Shown here piece by piece: positions 8,202 to 17,245 of a DNA stretch of 64,000 bases. Source of the DNA: Lederbergia graminis (GTDB lineage: Bacteria > Bacillota > Bacilli > Bacillales > Bacillaceae_C); NCBI RefSeq assembly GCF_042655485.1, contig NZ_JBHSMC010000027.1:110245-174244 (forward strand), given 5' to 3'. Below the pieces are notes generated by a model, which did not search any database, had not been told where the DNA came from, and worked only from the letters and a program-made list of their open reading frames with translations. The translations under genes were made by a program, and so were the position numbers. Position 1 is the first letter of the stretch. Each line of letters begins with the position of its first letter.

Positions 8202-9319
8202 AAAACTGGGTTCTCCTTTCGCAAATAAATCGGTACACTTAATGTAACTATCGTACCTCCATCAGGAACATTATCAACGTCCATCGTCCCCTGTATCGCC
8301 TGCATTCGTTCTCTCATCGATTGTATCCCGTTTCCTCTATTCTTATGGAATAATCCAATTCCATCATCTTGTATCGTTACAGTATAACTTTCATTAATTG
8401 CTTGTAAAACTAGCTTACACTCTTGCGCCTGACTATGCTTCATCACATTCGTAACTGCTTCGCGAACAGCAAGTGCGAGCATCGTTTCATCGACACTAGA
8501 TAAAACATGGATTTGTCCTTTTCTTTCCACAACGACATCTATCCCTGCTGTCCCTAGTAGTTTTTGTGCATTTTCAATTTCACTTTCCAATGAAACAAAC
8601 TTCATATCAGTCACTAGTTCCCGTACTTGCTTCAAGGCAATTCGTGCTGTCCCTAAAATATCATTCAGCTCCTGCTTAGCTAGTTTTGGGTCTTTATCTA
8701 TTAATCTAGTTGTTAACTCACTTTTTAATTTAATCATTGTTAATGTCTGCCCTAGAGTGTCATGGAGATCCCTTGCTATTCGGTGCCGTTCTTCTTCTTG
8801 TATATATTGTTCAATTTGTTCATTCGCAGCATCCAATTCAGTTTGCAAATTGATTGCTTTCATTCGTATATGAATTAATATTGGATACAGTAATTGGACA
8901 ATTAAAATTGGTAGCAGCGCAGGGTTTTCTACAGTAAAGTAACTTCCTTCCCCCTGCCAAATAACGAATGTAGCGAATATTGCCATTATCGGAATTCCAA
9001 TGGCAATTATCTTCCTTTTATTTGCTCTCCCAAGCAAATCTGCAAAAAAGAAACCAAATAATAATAGTGAGGGGCCGAAAAAATATGCCAATATAGCAAG
9101 AGAACCGTACCCGATTGTTACCCCCATTAATAAAAGCCAATCTCTATGCCAGAGACTAATATAAAACGATCCTAGAAATAGAATTAGTAGCAGCAATTTA
9201 TAAAAGAGATTCATTGTATGATTAGTACTTAGCACAAATGAAAACAGAAAGATAATTCCTGCAACATCTAATATTAGGTACCTTCGTATTTGATCGCTTG
9301 GATAGATTTTACTAAACAT
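8198..9319 (-). CDS. desK: DesK-like sensor histidine kinase
   Basis: A 373-residue kinase with five or six membrane helices in residues 12-150, a coiled-coil linker (about 155-180), the HPK7-type H-box RIARDLHDTLGQ with phosphoacceptor His186, and a short HATPase domain (N-box AVREAVTNVMKHS, G-box DDGIGL). Length and H-box match Bacillus DesK, which reads membrane thickness and fluidity. GGAGGTG lies just upstream of the ATG. It is second in a three-gene operon: DUF418 protein, kinase, regulator. Confidence 0.87.
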   Translation of the reverse strand: MFSKIYPSDQIRRYLILDVAGIIFLFSFVLSTNHTMNLFYKLLLLILFLGSFYISLWHRDWLLLMGVTIGYGSLAILAYFFGPSLLLFGFFFADLLGRANKRKIIAIGIPIMAIFATFVIWQGEGSYFTVENPALLPILIVQLLYPILIHIRMKAINLQTELDAANEQIEQYIQEEERHRIARDLHDTLGQTLTMIKLKSELTTRLIDKDPKLAKQELNDILGTARIALKQVRELVTDMKFVSLESEIENAQKLLGTAGIDVVVERKGQIHVLSSVDETMLALAVREAVTNVMKHSQAQECKLVLQAINESYTVTIQDDGIGLFHKNRGNGIQSMRERMQAIQGTMDVDNVPDGGTIVTLSVPIYLRKENPVL

Positions 9320-9335
9320 ACAACACCTCCTAAAC

Positions 9336-10463
9336 TTATCTAATGAGCCTTACACTCGCTACCTGCTTCCGTGCTAATTCCATTGGACCCAACGGAAACT
9401 TCCGCAACCAAACAGCTGCAAAAAATATTTGCACAGCAGAAATCAGTAGCCAAATGAAAATAACAGCAATAGAATGCAGCGTTTCACCAAGTCCGAAGCC
9501 CCATTTGTAAAAAAGGATGGAAGCAAGTACATTTTGAAGTACATAGCAACTTAAAGACATTTTTCCGACATCTTCTAGCCGTTTCCACAGCCAAAACTGC
9601 TCTTTCATCTCTACTAATCTTGCAATCAAGGCAATATAACCTAATGAGAGAAGCGGTGCAAAAAGATAACGAACTGGCATATCGAACATGCCTCCAGGAA
9701 CAAAGATAAGCATGTTTAGTGGTACCCCAAAGTATAACCCTATTTTAAGTAGTTTTGCTCGTTTCTGTTTACCACTTTCATCTGGGGAAAAGACACCCGT
9801 CCGCATCATTCGCACTCCTAGTAAAAAGAGGAAAATATTCATCGGAATGATGAGAATAGCTTCACTTCTTAATATTAGAAAGTTAGATAACCGGTACTGT
9901 ACCTGTTCAAGCCATGTTGCTTCTTTATATAATAATACAACTTCATCAAAGCTTCCCAATGACATATTTGCCCCGAGAAAGCTCACAATTAGAATAAATA
10001 GGATAAGGCCTCCATGGATGCCTGCAATCCATTTCATTACTTTAGAAATAACTTTATCTCCTCCTTTAATAATATAGGAGACAATAATTGCGGTCACTCC
10101 ATAGCTCATTAAAATGTCATATTCCATTACAAGTGTAAAATGGATTAACCCTTCTATCATTAATATACAGGAAGTCCATATATAAATACCTGGCCACGCA
10201 TTCCCTCTTTTAAGTGCTTGTCGATACTTTAGTTCGAGTCCTACTCCGAACATAATTGTCAGAAGACCAAGTAACTTTCCATTTACAAGAAACAACACAA
10301 TCATTCGAATTAGGTCATCCAGCTCCCACCATGATGTATAGGCATATGTTGTAATATAGGATAGGTCACCAAAGTAAGCGAAAATCCAAATATTTGTTCC
10401 AAGTGTTCCTAATACGGCAAATCCACGCAGGATATCCAATAGTCGAATCCTCTGTGTCCTCAT
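9336..10463 (-). CDS. DUF418 (YeiB-like) membrane protein
   Basis: A protein of about 375 residues with around ten hydrophobic helices. It carries the N-terminal signature RIRLLDILRGFAVLGTL and a C-terminal region typical of DUF418/YeiB proteins (LSCYVLQNVLASILFY). The ATG at 10463 is chosen because AAAAGAG is correctly spaced from it; a GTG at 10472 is also possible. Only 16 bp separate it from the kinase gene, so it is the promoter-proximal gene of the desKR-like operon. The family has no settled biochemical role. Membrane or cell-envelope acyl transfer has been suggested for relatives. Confidence 0.85.
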   Translation of the reverse strand: MRTQRIRLLDILRGFAVLGTLGTNIWIFAYFGDLSYITTYAYTSWWELDDLIRMIVLFLVNGKLLGLLTIMFGVGLELKYRQALKRGNAWPGIYIWTSCILMIEGLIHFTLVMEYDILMSYGVTAIIVSYIIKGGDKVISKVMKWIAGIHGGLILFILIVSFLGANMSLGSFDEVVLLYKEATWLEQVQYRLSNFLILRSEAILIIPMNIFLFLLGVRMMRTGVFSPDESGKQKRAKLLKIGLYFGVPLNMLIFVPGGMFDMPVRYLFAPLLSLGYIALIARLVEMKEQFWLWKRLEDVGKMSLSCYVLQNVLASILFYKWGFGLGETLHSIAVIFIWLLISAVQIFFAAVWLRKFPLGPMELARKQVASVRLIR

Positions 10464-10550
10464 TTGCATCACTCTTTTCTAATAAAGATTTGTTATCTTT
10501 ATTTTAAATGTTGAAAGAAAGACGGAGAATTCACACCTATCAGCAATTAC

Positions 10551-10568
10551 ATATGACAGCTGTCATAT
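10551..10568. promoter_or_regulatory. 18-bp perfect palindrome upstream of the desKR-like operon
   Basis: ATATGACAGCTGTCATAT is perfectly self-complementary and lies about 85 bp upstream of the first gene of the operon. It is a candidate operator for the operon's own NarL-type regulator or another dimeric repressor. Confidence 0.45.
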
Positions 10569-10686
10569 CTTTTATGTACAACCAATCAATAAAAATGGGA
10601 AAAAGCTATAAATGATTGAATTAATTCATAAAGTTGATTTCAGTCGCTTCCCCTCTTGATACAAACAAGAGTGATTTTACTAATTA

Positions 10687-10729
10687 AAAAGCCGAACTAA
10701 CTTGATAGGTTCAAGATAGTTCGGCTTTT
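10687..10729. terminator. Terminator, CCGAACTATC family copy B
   Basis: A 19-bp stem with one mismatch (10687-10705 with 10711-10729) has the core GCCGAACTA/TAGTTCGGC, flanked by A and T runs. It lies just downstream of the HAD phosphatase gene on the minus strand. Confidence 0.85.
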
Positions 10730-10763
10730 ATAACCTACATTCTTCTATGCATGTTTATTATTA

Positions 10764-11627
10764 CTACATTTCTTCCAATACTTTGATAATCGCTTTTGCG
10801 ACACCTTCATTTTCATTTGTTTCTGTAACATGTTTACATACTGTCTTTATAGCTGGCTCGGCATTGCCCATCGCAACGGAGTGACCTACGATTTCTAGCA
10901 TGGAAAGATCATTGTAGTTATCTCCAAGCGCCATCGTATCCGCAAGCGAGATGCCTTTACTTTCTACATATCTTTTTAAAGCTAGTCCTTTTTTAGCATC
11001 CTTATGCATGACTTCAATATTATTTCGTCCTGAGGATGTTACTTCGATTCCCTCTATGTTTTTTAATTTTTCCGTGACATCAAATAATAGCTGTTCATCT
11101 AGAGAGAATGCTAGAAACTTATTCACTTCGCAATCCTTCGCATCGTATATGTTCCGATAATCATCTACAACTTGGATAAGGCGATTTTTATATCGTTCTT
11201 CTGCAGCTTCAATTATTTCCTCTACATCTACAGAAGGATTAGCTGTATGAAAAACATCAACAATTGCTTGAATTCCTCTTTCGCGATCAGATGTAAAAGT
11301 CCCTTTTGGTGTATACAGTTCAAAGTACATATCAACACTTTCAAATACATTTGTAATTTTCATGGATGTAACTCCATCTAAGTAGGCAGAATAAGTAATA
11401 TTCCCCTCTTCATCACGAATTTCTCCACCATTTACACAAATAGCTGGGCACTCGATTTCTGCTTTATCTAATACAAAACGTACTTCTCTATAAGATCTTC
11501 CTGAACAAATAACAAAATCTATACCCTTGGCTTGTACAGCTTTTATTGCTTCAATCGTAGCTGCACTTACTTCTTGGCGTTCATTTAACAACGTTCCGTC
11601 CATGTCTGATGCTATACATTTAATCAA
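10764..11627 (-). CDS. Cof-type HAD phosphatase
   Basis: A 287-residue cytosolic HAD-superfamily hydrolase of the Cof/YwpJ group. Motif I is DMDGTLL (nucleophile and acid aspartates, about 8-14), motif II is VICSGRS, and motif III/IV is the GDNYNDLSML region near 240. The C2B cap lies between. Such enzymes dephosphorylate small metabolites such as sugar phosphates or flavin precursors; the substrate here cannot be told. The start is TTG at 11627, with AAGGAG about 10 bases upstream. Confidence 0.9.
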   Translation of the reverse strand: MIKCIASDMDGTLLNERQEVSAATIEAIKAVQAKGIDFVICSGRSYREVRFVLDKAEIECPAICVNGGEIRDEEGNITYSAYLDGVTSMKITNVFESVDMYFELYTPKGTFTSDRERGIQAIVDVFHTANPSVDVEEIIEAAEERYKNRLIQVVDDYRNIYDAKDCEVNKFLAFSLDEQLLFDVTEKLKNIEGIEVTSSGRNNIEVMHKDAKKGLALKRYVESKGISLADTMALGDNYNDLSMLEIVGHSVAMGNAEPAIKTVCKHVTETNENEGVAKAIIKVLEEM

Positions 11628-11843
11628 TAGTATTAGCTCCTTCGTGTTGCAATTTGTATATATTGTAATTCTAGCTAATTATCGATAACATTGCAAAAAT
11701 GCGGTTTATAGAAAATTCATATTTTATTCAATTGCACAACTTTAGTTTTCTACTATTTTCCATAAAAATAAGACTAGCAATTTTAGCACTTATGCATTAA
11801 AATAAGTTTTATTGAATATTTATAAACGAAAAGGTGAACTCCA

Positions 11844-13199
11844 TTGAATAAAAAACAATTTAATCTATCGCACTTTTTACTATTTTTAATCCCTTCCTTA
11901 CTTGGTATTTTTCTATTCATGATTCCACTTCCATCTAAAGAAAGTGGGATTACGATTCCAGTTGCTGCAATGGCAAACTTTTTGCAAGAACTACTAGGGT
12001 CAAGCATACCTGCTATTATGCTTGTCATTATTATCGTAGCTTTACTAGGGACTATCCTTGCAAAAACAGTAAAGCCTGCTTTTATTAAAAACTCTCCATT
12101 CTTTACTGCTCTATTCGATATTCCTGTTATTTGGGTTATCGCACGTGTACTTGCAGCAATATTTGCTGTAATGGTTTATTTCGAATTAGGCCCAGAAGCT
12201 ATTTGGTCTGAAAATACAGGTGGAGTTTTACTATATGATTTATTACCAGTTCTTTTTAGCGTATTTTTATTTGCTGGCCTATTACTTCCATTATTATTAA
12301 ATTTTGGTTTACTAGAATTATTTGGGGCATTGTTAACGAAATTTATGCGTCCATTATTTAAATTACCTGGACGTTCATCGATCGATGCGATAGCTTCATG
12401 GCTTGGAGATGGAACGATTGGGGTGCTTCTCACAAGTAAGCAATATGAAGACGGACATTATACTAAAAAAGAAGCTGCCATTATTGGAACTACTTTCTCG
12501 ATTGTATCGATTACGTTCTGTATCGTTATCATCGGTCAAGTTGGCTTAATGAATTATTTCTTCCCATTTTATTTAGCAGTTACTTTTGCTGGTTTTATTG
12601 CAGCAATTATTATGCCACGTATATGGCCACTAGCAAAGAAGCCAAATACATTCATAAACGATAAAGAAGATGATCATACATCAGAGTTGATTCCTGAAGG
12701 ATATTCACGTCTCCAATTTGGATTAGAACAAGCACAACTACAAGCTCAAAAAAGTACAAGTGTGAAAAAGTTTTTCCAAGACGGCTCTAAAAATATTTTA
12801 GATATGTGGATTGGTGTTGCACCAATTGTTATGGCACTAGGAACACTGGCATTAGTAATTGCAGAATTTACACCTGTTTTCCAATGGCTAGGAACACCGT
12901 TCGTTCCTCTTCTAGAGTTACTACAAATTCCAGAGGCGAAAGCTGCATCACAAACAATGGTTGTTGGTTTTGCCGATATGTTCTTACCTGCTATATTAGC
13001 GGAAGGTATTGAATCAGAACTAACTCGCTTCGTCATCGCTGGAGTATCTGTCACACAGCTCATTTACATGTCTGAAGTTGGTGGACTACTAATCGGTTCT
13101 AAGATTCCAGTAGGTATGAAGGATTTAATTATCATTTTCCTATTACGTACAATCATTACATTGCCAATCATTACAGCAATTGCACATTTTATCTTTTAA
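11844..13199 (+). CDS. YjiH-family membrane protein (nucleoside recognition/GATE domain)
   Basis: A 451-residue protein with about ten hydrophobic helices. The order and motifs (SFTIPLAIG-like core replaced by SWLGDGTIGVLLTSKQY, and FADMFLPAILAEG near 385-400) match the YjiH branch of the Gate/nucleoside-recognition family. The start is TTG at 11844 with AAGGTG (11831-11836). It probably transports a small solute across the cytoplasmic membrane; the substrate is unknown. It stands alone, with a terminator right after it. Confidence 0.82.
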   Translation: MNKKQFNLSHFLLFLIPSLLGIFLFMIPLPSKESGITIPVAAMANFLQELLGSSIPAIMLVIIIVALLGTILAKTVKPAFIKNSPFFTALFDIPVIWVIARVLAAIFAVMVYFELGPEAIWSENTGGVLLYDLLPVLFSVFLFAGLLLPLLLNFGLLELFGALLTKFMRPLFKLPGRSSIDAIASWLGDGTIGVLLTSKQYEDGHYTKKEAAIIGTTFSIVSITFCIVIIGQVGLMNYFFPFYLAVTFAGFIAAIIMPRIWPLAKKPNTFINDKEDDHTSELIPEGYSRLQFGLEQAQLQAQKSTSVKKFFQDGSKNILDMWIGVAPIVMALGTLALVIAEFTPVFQWLGTPFVPLLELLQIPEAKAASQTMVVGFADMFLPAILAEGIESELTRFVIAGVSVTQLIYMSEVGGLLIGSKIPVGMKDLIIIFLLRTIITLPIITAIAHFIF

Positions 13200-13204
13200 T
13201 TTCT

Positions 13205-13240
13205 AAGCAGTCACGAGCATTTTGTTCGTGACTGCTTTTT
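13205..13240 (+). terminator. Terminator after the YjiH-family gene
   Basis: AAGCAGTCACGA (13205-13216) pairs with TCGTGACTGCTT (13226-13237), followed by T residues. Confidence 0.88.
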
Positions 13241-13587
13241 CTATCCTCACTATAAAAACTTTGGTGTAACTCCTCAGTTCGAAGCGCGATACCATTGTAG
13301 ACCTTTGAATGATTCTTCCATTCATATAGCTGATTTCCGCTCCAATCAACGAAGTCTGTAAAAAAATTTAAGATACTTATCGAGCAACTCCTTACAATGA
13401 ATAGACGTCTAAATGGTCTATTTAAAACAGTATTTTAAAATATCCTTTATGAATGCAAAGACGACTTAAAAATCACAAATGTAATGTTTAAGTCGTCATT
13501 TAAGTAAAAGATATATCTCCATGTGCACCCGAAAGGCTCACTGAATTTCAGGAGTGTTTTTATAGCAATAAAATATTTTGTATTTCA
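13241..13587. other. Gene-free spacer with a second inverted repeat
   Basis: No convincing gene. GACGACTTAAA (13460-13470) pairs with TTTAAGTCGTC (13487-13497); its tail is weak but it may end recQ transcription on the minus strand. A short TTTCCGCTCCAATCAAC stretch (about 13335-13351) matches the edge of the GC-rich repeats seen elsewhere, so it may be a remnant. Confidence 0.4.
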
Positions 13588-15720
13588 TTACATTTGTTTT
13601 TCCAAGTAAGCTCTTATCATAAAAAAGCTTATATCTTCAGGAAGCAGTTGTTTTATCGGGGTTAGGCGCTCGGAATCTGCTTCTTCGACCGCAGCTGCAA
13701 TCTGTTCCTCTGCTCCTTCTGGTATGAAGGAATCCCAATTAACATCCATGCCTTCTTCTGCACATTTAATAACGTGATTTTCAATCGTTCTTTCCGATAG
13801 ACCACGCTGTGTAGCTATTTCAGCAATTGTAAATCCTTCTTGCAAAAGATCATATGTCGTGTGATGGCTTTTTTCCTTATCACTTTTCGTTGTTGTGGTT
13901 CTTGAAATTGGTGTATTCCCCCTCTCGATTTCCACCTCTCTCTCTATGTTATTTTCCTCACTGTATTGTTGGATCTCCAGCAAAAATGCTTCCCCATAGG
14001 ATTCGAGTTTACGCTCCCCTACCCCTTTTATTTGTAAAAGTTCACTCTTACTCATTGGGAGTTTTGCACTCATTTCTCTTAATGTAACATCCGAGAAAAT
14101 GATATATGGAGGAACTTTTTCAGCTTCAGCGATTTCCTTCCGTACCATTCGCAACCGCTCAAACAACTCATCATCCTTCACAATTTGAGCGATTCGCACT
14201 CTTTCCTTCCGATACACTTTCTCGGTTCCACGGAGTACATCACCAGATTTCTCCGTTATCATTAATACAGGGTAGGCTCCATCTGTTGGCCTTAAATATC
14301 CTTCTGCAGTTAAAAAGTCTATAAACTCATTTACGGCTTTTTGTGTTTTCTCTTTCATAATTCCGTATGTCGTTAACTTATCAAAACCAAAACTTTTAAT
14401 CTTTTTATCGCCAGAACCTGTTAGTACCTTTGTAATCATTGTTTTTCCGAAGCGTTCGTTCATACGGCGAATGCATGATAACACCATTTGTGCCTCAACA
14501 GTCACATCGATTTGGGCACGGTCATCTGTACAGTTACCACATTTTCCGCATTCTGGGGCATTTTCTTCACCAAAGTAATGAAGAATATATTGTTGTAAGC
14601 ATGATTCAGTATGACCATAGGCGACCATTTTTCGTAATTTCGCATATTCATTTTCTTTCCGAGCTTCATCCATATCAGATTGATCAATTAAGAAAGATTG
14701 GATGTGGGTATCTTGTGGAGCAAACAATAAAATACAGGCACTTTCTTCTCCATCTCTTCCCGCTCTCCCGGCTTCTTGATAATAAGCCTCCATATTTCTT
14801 GGTATATGATAATGGATCACATAGCGCACATTTGATTTATTAATCCCCATCCCAAATGCATTCGTTGCCACCATAATGGAGATATCATCATATAAAAAAC
14901 GTTCTTGTTGCTGATTCCGTTGTTGTTCAGACAGTCCTGCGTGATATTTTCCGACTCGCAATCCTCTTGCTTCTAAAAAGTGATGGATCCTGTCCACTTC
15001 TTTCCGTGTTGCTGCATAAACGATACCTGCTTGCTCCCTATTCTTTTCAATATAATCAAGCAAAAAGTGATCACGATCCTGGCCTTTAACAACTTGAAAG
15101 TGGAGATTTTTTCGCTCGAAACCTGTGACGACTACATCTTCTTCGTGAACCTCAAGTAAATCACTGATGTCCGATTGTACTTGCGGCGTTGCAGTAGCTG
15201 TTAAAGCTAGCACAGTCGGTTTTGGACGCAAATGTCCAATTAATTTTTTTATATGTAAGTAGCTTGGACGAAAGTCATGTCCCCATTGCGAGATACAATG
15301 TGCTTCATCAATGGCAACAAAAGAGACATAAATTCCTTCTAATAGTCTTAAAAAAGAAGGTGTTTCTAAACGTTCAGGAGCAATATAGACAAGTTTATAT
15401 TCTCCGTTATAAATACTAGCTAGACGTTCTTGCATTTCATCGTTACTAATCGCACTATTTATATAAGTAGATGGTATCCCTGTTTTCTCAAGCGCATCTA
15501 CCTGATCCTTCATTAATGATATTAGTGGAGAAACAACAATTGTAACGCCACGCATTAACATTGCGGGAATTTGGTAACAGACCGATTTCCCCCCACCTGT
15601 TGGCATAATCCCAAGTGTATCTTTGCCATCCATTATTTTTTGGATAATCGCCTCCTGACCTTGGCGAAACTGACTGTATCCAAATTTGGATTGCAGTAAT
15701 TCCTGTGCTTTCGGCAACAA
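13588..15720 (-). CDS. recQ: ATP-dependent DNA helicase RecQ
   Basis: About 710 residues. The TTG at 15720 is chosen because ATGGAGG sits 8 bases upstream and because RecQ proteins begin close to the Q-motif (FGYSQFRQGQ). Walker A is TGGGKS (about 43-48), motif II is DEAHCISQWGHDF, and motif VI is QEAGRAGRDG. A zinc-binding region follows (CLQQYILHYF to CGKCGNC), then the RQC winged helix, the HRDC domain and an extra C-terminal helix-turn-helix (ATQRGLSERTIENHV). The C-terminal extension makes it longer than the short Bacillus RecQ. It unwinds DNA in recombination and repair. Confidence 0.93.
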   Translation of the reverse strand: MLPKAQELLQSKFGYSQFRQGQEAIIQKIMDGKDTLGIMPTGGGKSVCYQIPAMLMRGVTIVVSPLISLMKDQVDALEKTGIPSTYINSAISNDEMQERLASIYNGEYKLVYIAPERLETPSFLRLLEGIYVSFVAIDEAHCISQWGHDFRPSYLHIKKLIGHLRPKPTVLALTATATPQVQSDISDLLEVHEEDVVVTGFERKNLHFQVVKGQDRDHFLLDYIEKNREQAGIVYAATRKEVDRIHHFLEARGLRVGKYHAGLSEQQRNQQQERFLYDDISIMVATNAFGMGINKSNVRYVIHYHIPRNMEAYYQEAGRAGRDGEESACILLFAPQDTHIQSFLIDQSDMDEARKENEYAKLRKMVAYGHTESCLQQYILHYFGEENAPECGKCGNCTDDRAQIDVTVEAQMVLSCIRRMNERFGKTMITKVLTGSGDKKIKSFGFDKLTTYGIMKEKTQKAVNEFIDFLTAEGYLRPTDGAYPVLMITEKSGDVLRGTEKVYRKERVRIAQIVKDDELFERLRMVRKEIAEAEKVPPYIIFSDVTLREMSAKLPMSKSELLQIKGVGERKLESYGEAFLLEIQQYSEENNIEREVEIERGNTPISRTTTTKSDKEKSHHTTYDLLQEGFTIAEIATQRGLSERTIENHVIKCAEEGMDVNWDSFIPEGAEEQIAAAVEEADSERLTPIKQLLPEDISFFMIRAYLEKQM

Positions 15721-15782
15721 TACAAAAACCTCCATTTTGTTCATTAGCTTTAGTATAGCAAAAAATCTTTGCTCCTGAACAA

Positions 15783-15816
15783 AAAGAAAAACCTTCTTAC
15801 TTGTTAGTAAGAAGGC
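15783..15816 (-). terminator. Terminator upstream of recQ, ending the ATPase gene
   Basis: CCTTCTTAC (15792-15800) pairs with GTAAGAAGG (15807-15815). The minus-strand tail is a long T-rich run (15781-15790 on the complement). Confidence 0.85.
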
Positions 15817-15817
15817 A

Positions 15818-16942
15818 TTATTTTTGCTCCGTATTATCTGCAATTATTTGAATCTCACTATCCAACCCTTGATATATTTCATCGAGATGGGAACTGTCAG
15901 TCACTTCTCGATAGATGTCTTCTAATTGATCTTGAAACCCTTTTGCCTCTTGTAAAAAGCTCTTCGCTTCTGCCATGTATTCACGATATTTCGCTTCAAT
16001 TTTAGCGATTTCCTCTGCAAATGCTTCGTCTGTACCAGGGGCAACGGTTAATTCATACATATCCACAATCTCATCATTTGGTTTACTCGGAAAATACTCA
16101 TGTGGACTAGTACTATCAAATACAGCCCAACCAAGTTCTCTTACTAGTACCATATCCAAGCTCTCAGGTGCAAAACCACAATGATATACTTCTGTTTCGT
16201 ACCCTTGCTCCTTCGCTTCTGCAACAATCTTCTTCAGCAATGTAGACTTTCCAGTTCCTGCTCTTCCTTTTAGAAAAAATCTTTTTCCAAGTCCCTCTGT
16301 AATATTATCGACAAAGTCTACCGGTCCTTCGGGAGTGGCTGCTCCAAGAAATCTTCTTTTAATTAATAGATCCGTACTAGTCGCTGGCTCATTTCTTTTG
16401 TTCACCTTTGGCAATATGTGAGCGATTAACCCATTTGTCACTTCATTGGCCTTATTAAAATCCATTTTTCCAATGTATATATCTTCCCAATCGTCATGGA
16501 CACGGAGGCCTTCTGCATATGCTGCGTAGGCATTATTAAATGCGCGTTCCATTTTCGTTTTTATATCGTGAATGATATCTGCTTTTTCATCCAACCTAGC
16601 ATGCAACTGATTTTGATCTAAATCGATCGTTTCCCATTGTGATCCAACAAATTCATCGCCCACTACACTTGGATGATCACCATCTAACACCGCTACTCCA
16701 AGCTGTCGAATGATAAAACCTTCGACCCGCTCTGGATCACTTGCTCTATGAATAATTTCTAATGGATATGGACCGTCTTCCCATTTCGTTACTAAGCGTT
16801 CAATTATGTTTGATTTTTCTACTTTTGACTTTCCAGATAGGATAAAAACACGCTCTAATCCAGCTAAATTGGAATCATATAAATTATAGAAACCTTTCGC
16901 TGTATTCCCACCCGCAAAATACCTTAAGATATTCGCACTCAT
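15818..16942 (-). CDS. ATPase with two P-loop halves, PRK06851-like
   Basis: A 374-residue soluble protein. The ATG at 16942 is chosen because GGAG lies 9 bases upstream; a TTG at 16951 is too close to that site. The second half carries an intact Walker A, GRAGTGKST (about 226-234). The first half has a matching position in which the loop reads SGKSKVEKS (about 36-44), which breaks the G-x4-GK-S/T pattern. The two halves share the layout [F-I/L-x-G-loop, then W/V-L-D near 85 and 275], so the gene looks like an internal duplication with one decayed nucleotide site. Residues 310-370 form a coiled coil. Function is unknown. Confidence 0.75.
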   Translation of the reverse strand: MSANILRYFAGGNTAKGFYNLYDSNLAGLERVFILSGKSKVEKSNIIERLVTKWEDGPYPLEIIHRASDPERVEGFIIRQLGVAVLDGDHPSVVGDEFVGSQWETIDLDQNQLHARLDEKADIIHDIKTKMERAFNNAYAAYAEGLRVHDDWEDIYIGKMDFNKANEVTNGLIAHILPKVNKRNEPATSTDLLIKRRFLGAATPEGPVDFVDNITEGLGKRFFLKGRAGTGKSTLLKKIVAEAKEQGYETEVYHCGFAPESLDMVLVRELGWAVFDSTSPHEYFPSKPNDEIVDMYELTVAPGTDEAFAEEIAKIEAKYREYMAEAKSFLQEAKGFQDQLEDIYREVTDSSHLDEIYQGLDSEIQIIADNTEQK

Positions 16943-17010
16943 TGTTGTCAACTCCTTTTTGAAGGATGATTCTATTTAGGCTATGCACGAATGCTTGGCA
17001 ACGTCCAATA

Positions 17011-17202
17011 TTAGAATTGGCTATCGTCTAGTTCATCAAGCTGTTTATTTAATTCACGTAGTTCATTTTCAATTTGTTCTAATTGTCGTTCTAACGGATG
17101 GAGATTCCCTTTCACATATTCTAGCTTCTCCAAATCATGTTGTAATCTTACATAGTCTGCTTTTAAGTCTGCAATCTTATATTCGATTTCTTTTTTATTC
17201 AT
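17011..17202 (-). CDS. SE1832-family small coiled-coil protein
   Basis: A 63-residue, highly charged protein beginning MNKKEIEYKIADLKADYVRLQ. It carries a heptad pattern almost throughout, broken by GNLHPLERQL in the middle. This matches the small SE1832 family of Bacillales. GAGGTG lies upstream of the ATG. Function is unknown. Confidence 0.75.
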   Translation of the reverse strand: MNKKEIEYKIADLKADYVRLQHDLEKLEYVKGNLHPLERQLEQIENELRELNKQLDELDDSQF

Positions 17203-17245
17203 TAGTGCACCTCATCATTTAAGTTATCCATCAGTTCATATTATA

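Noticed and set aside
12746..13063. Frame of about 105 codons antisense to the YjiH-family gene
   Set aside because: Low-complexity Ser/Thr/Ala-rich shadow of a membrane protein gene.
13335..13351. A further GC-rich repeat copy in the yjiH-recQ spacer
   Set aside because: Only about 17 bases match the edge of the element; too short to claim a copy.
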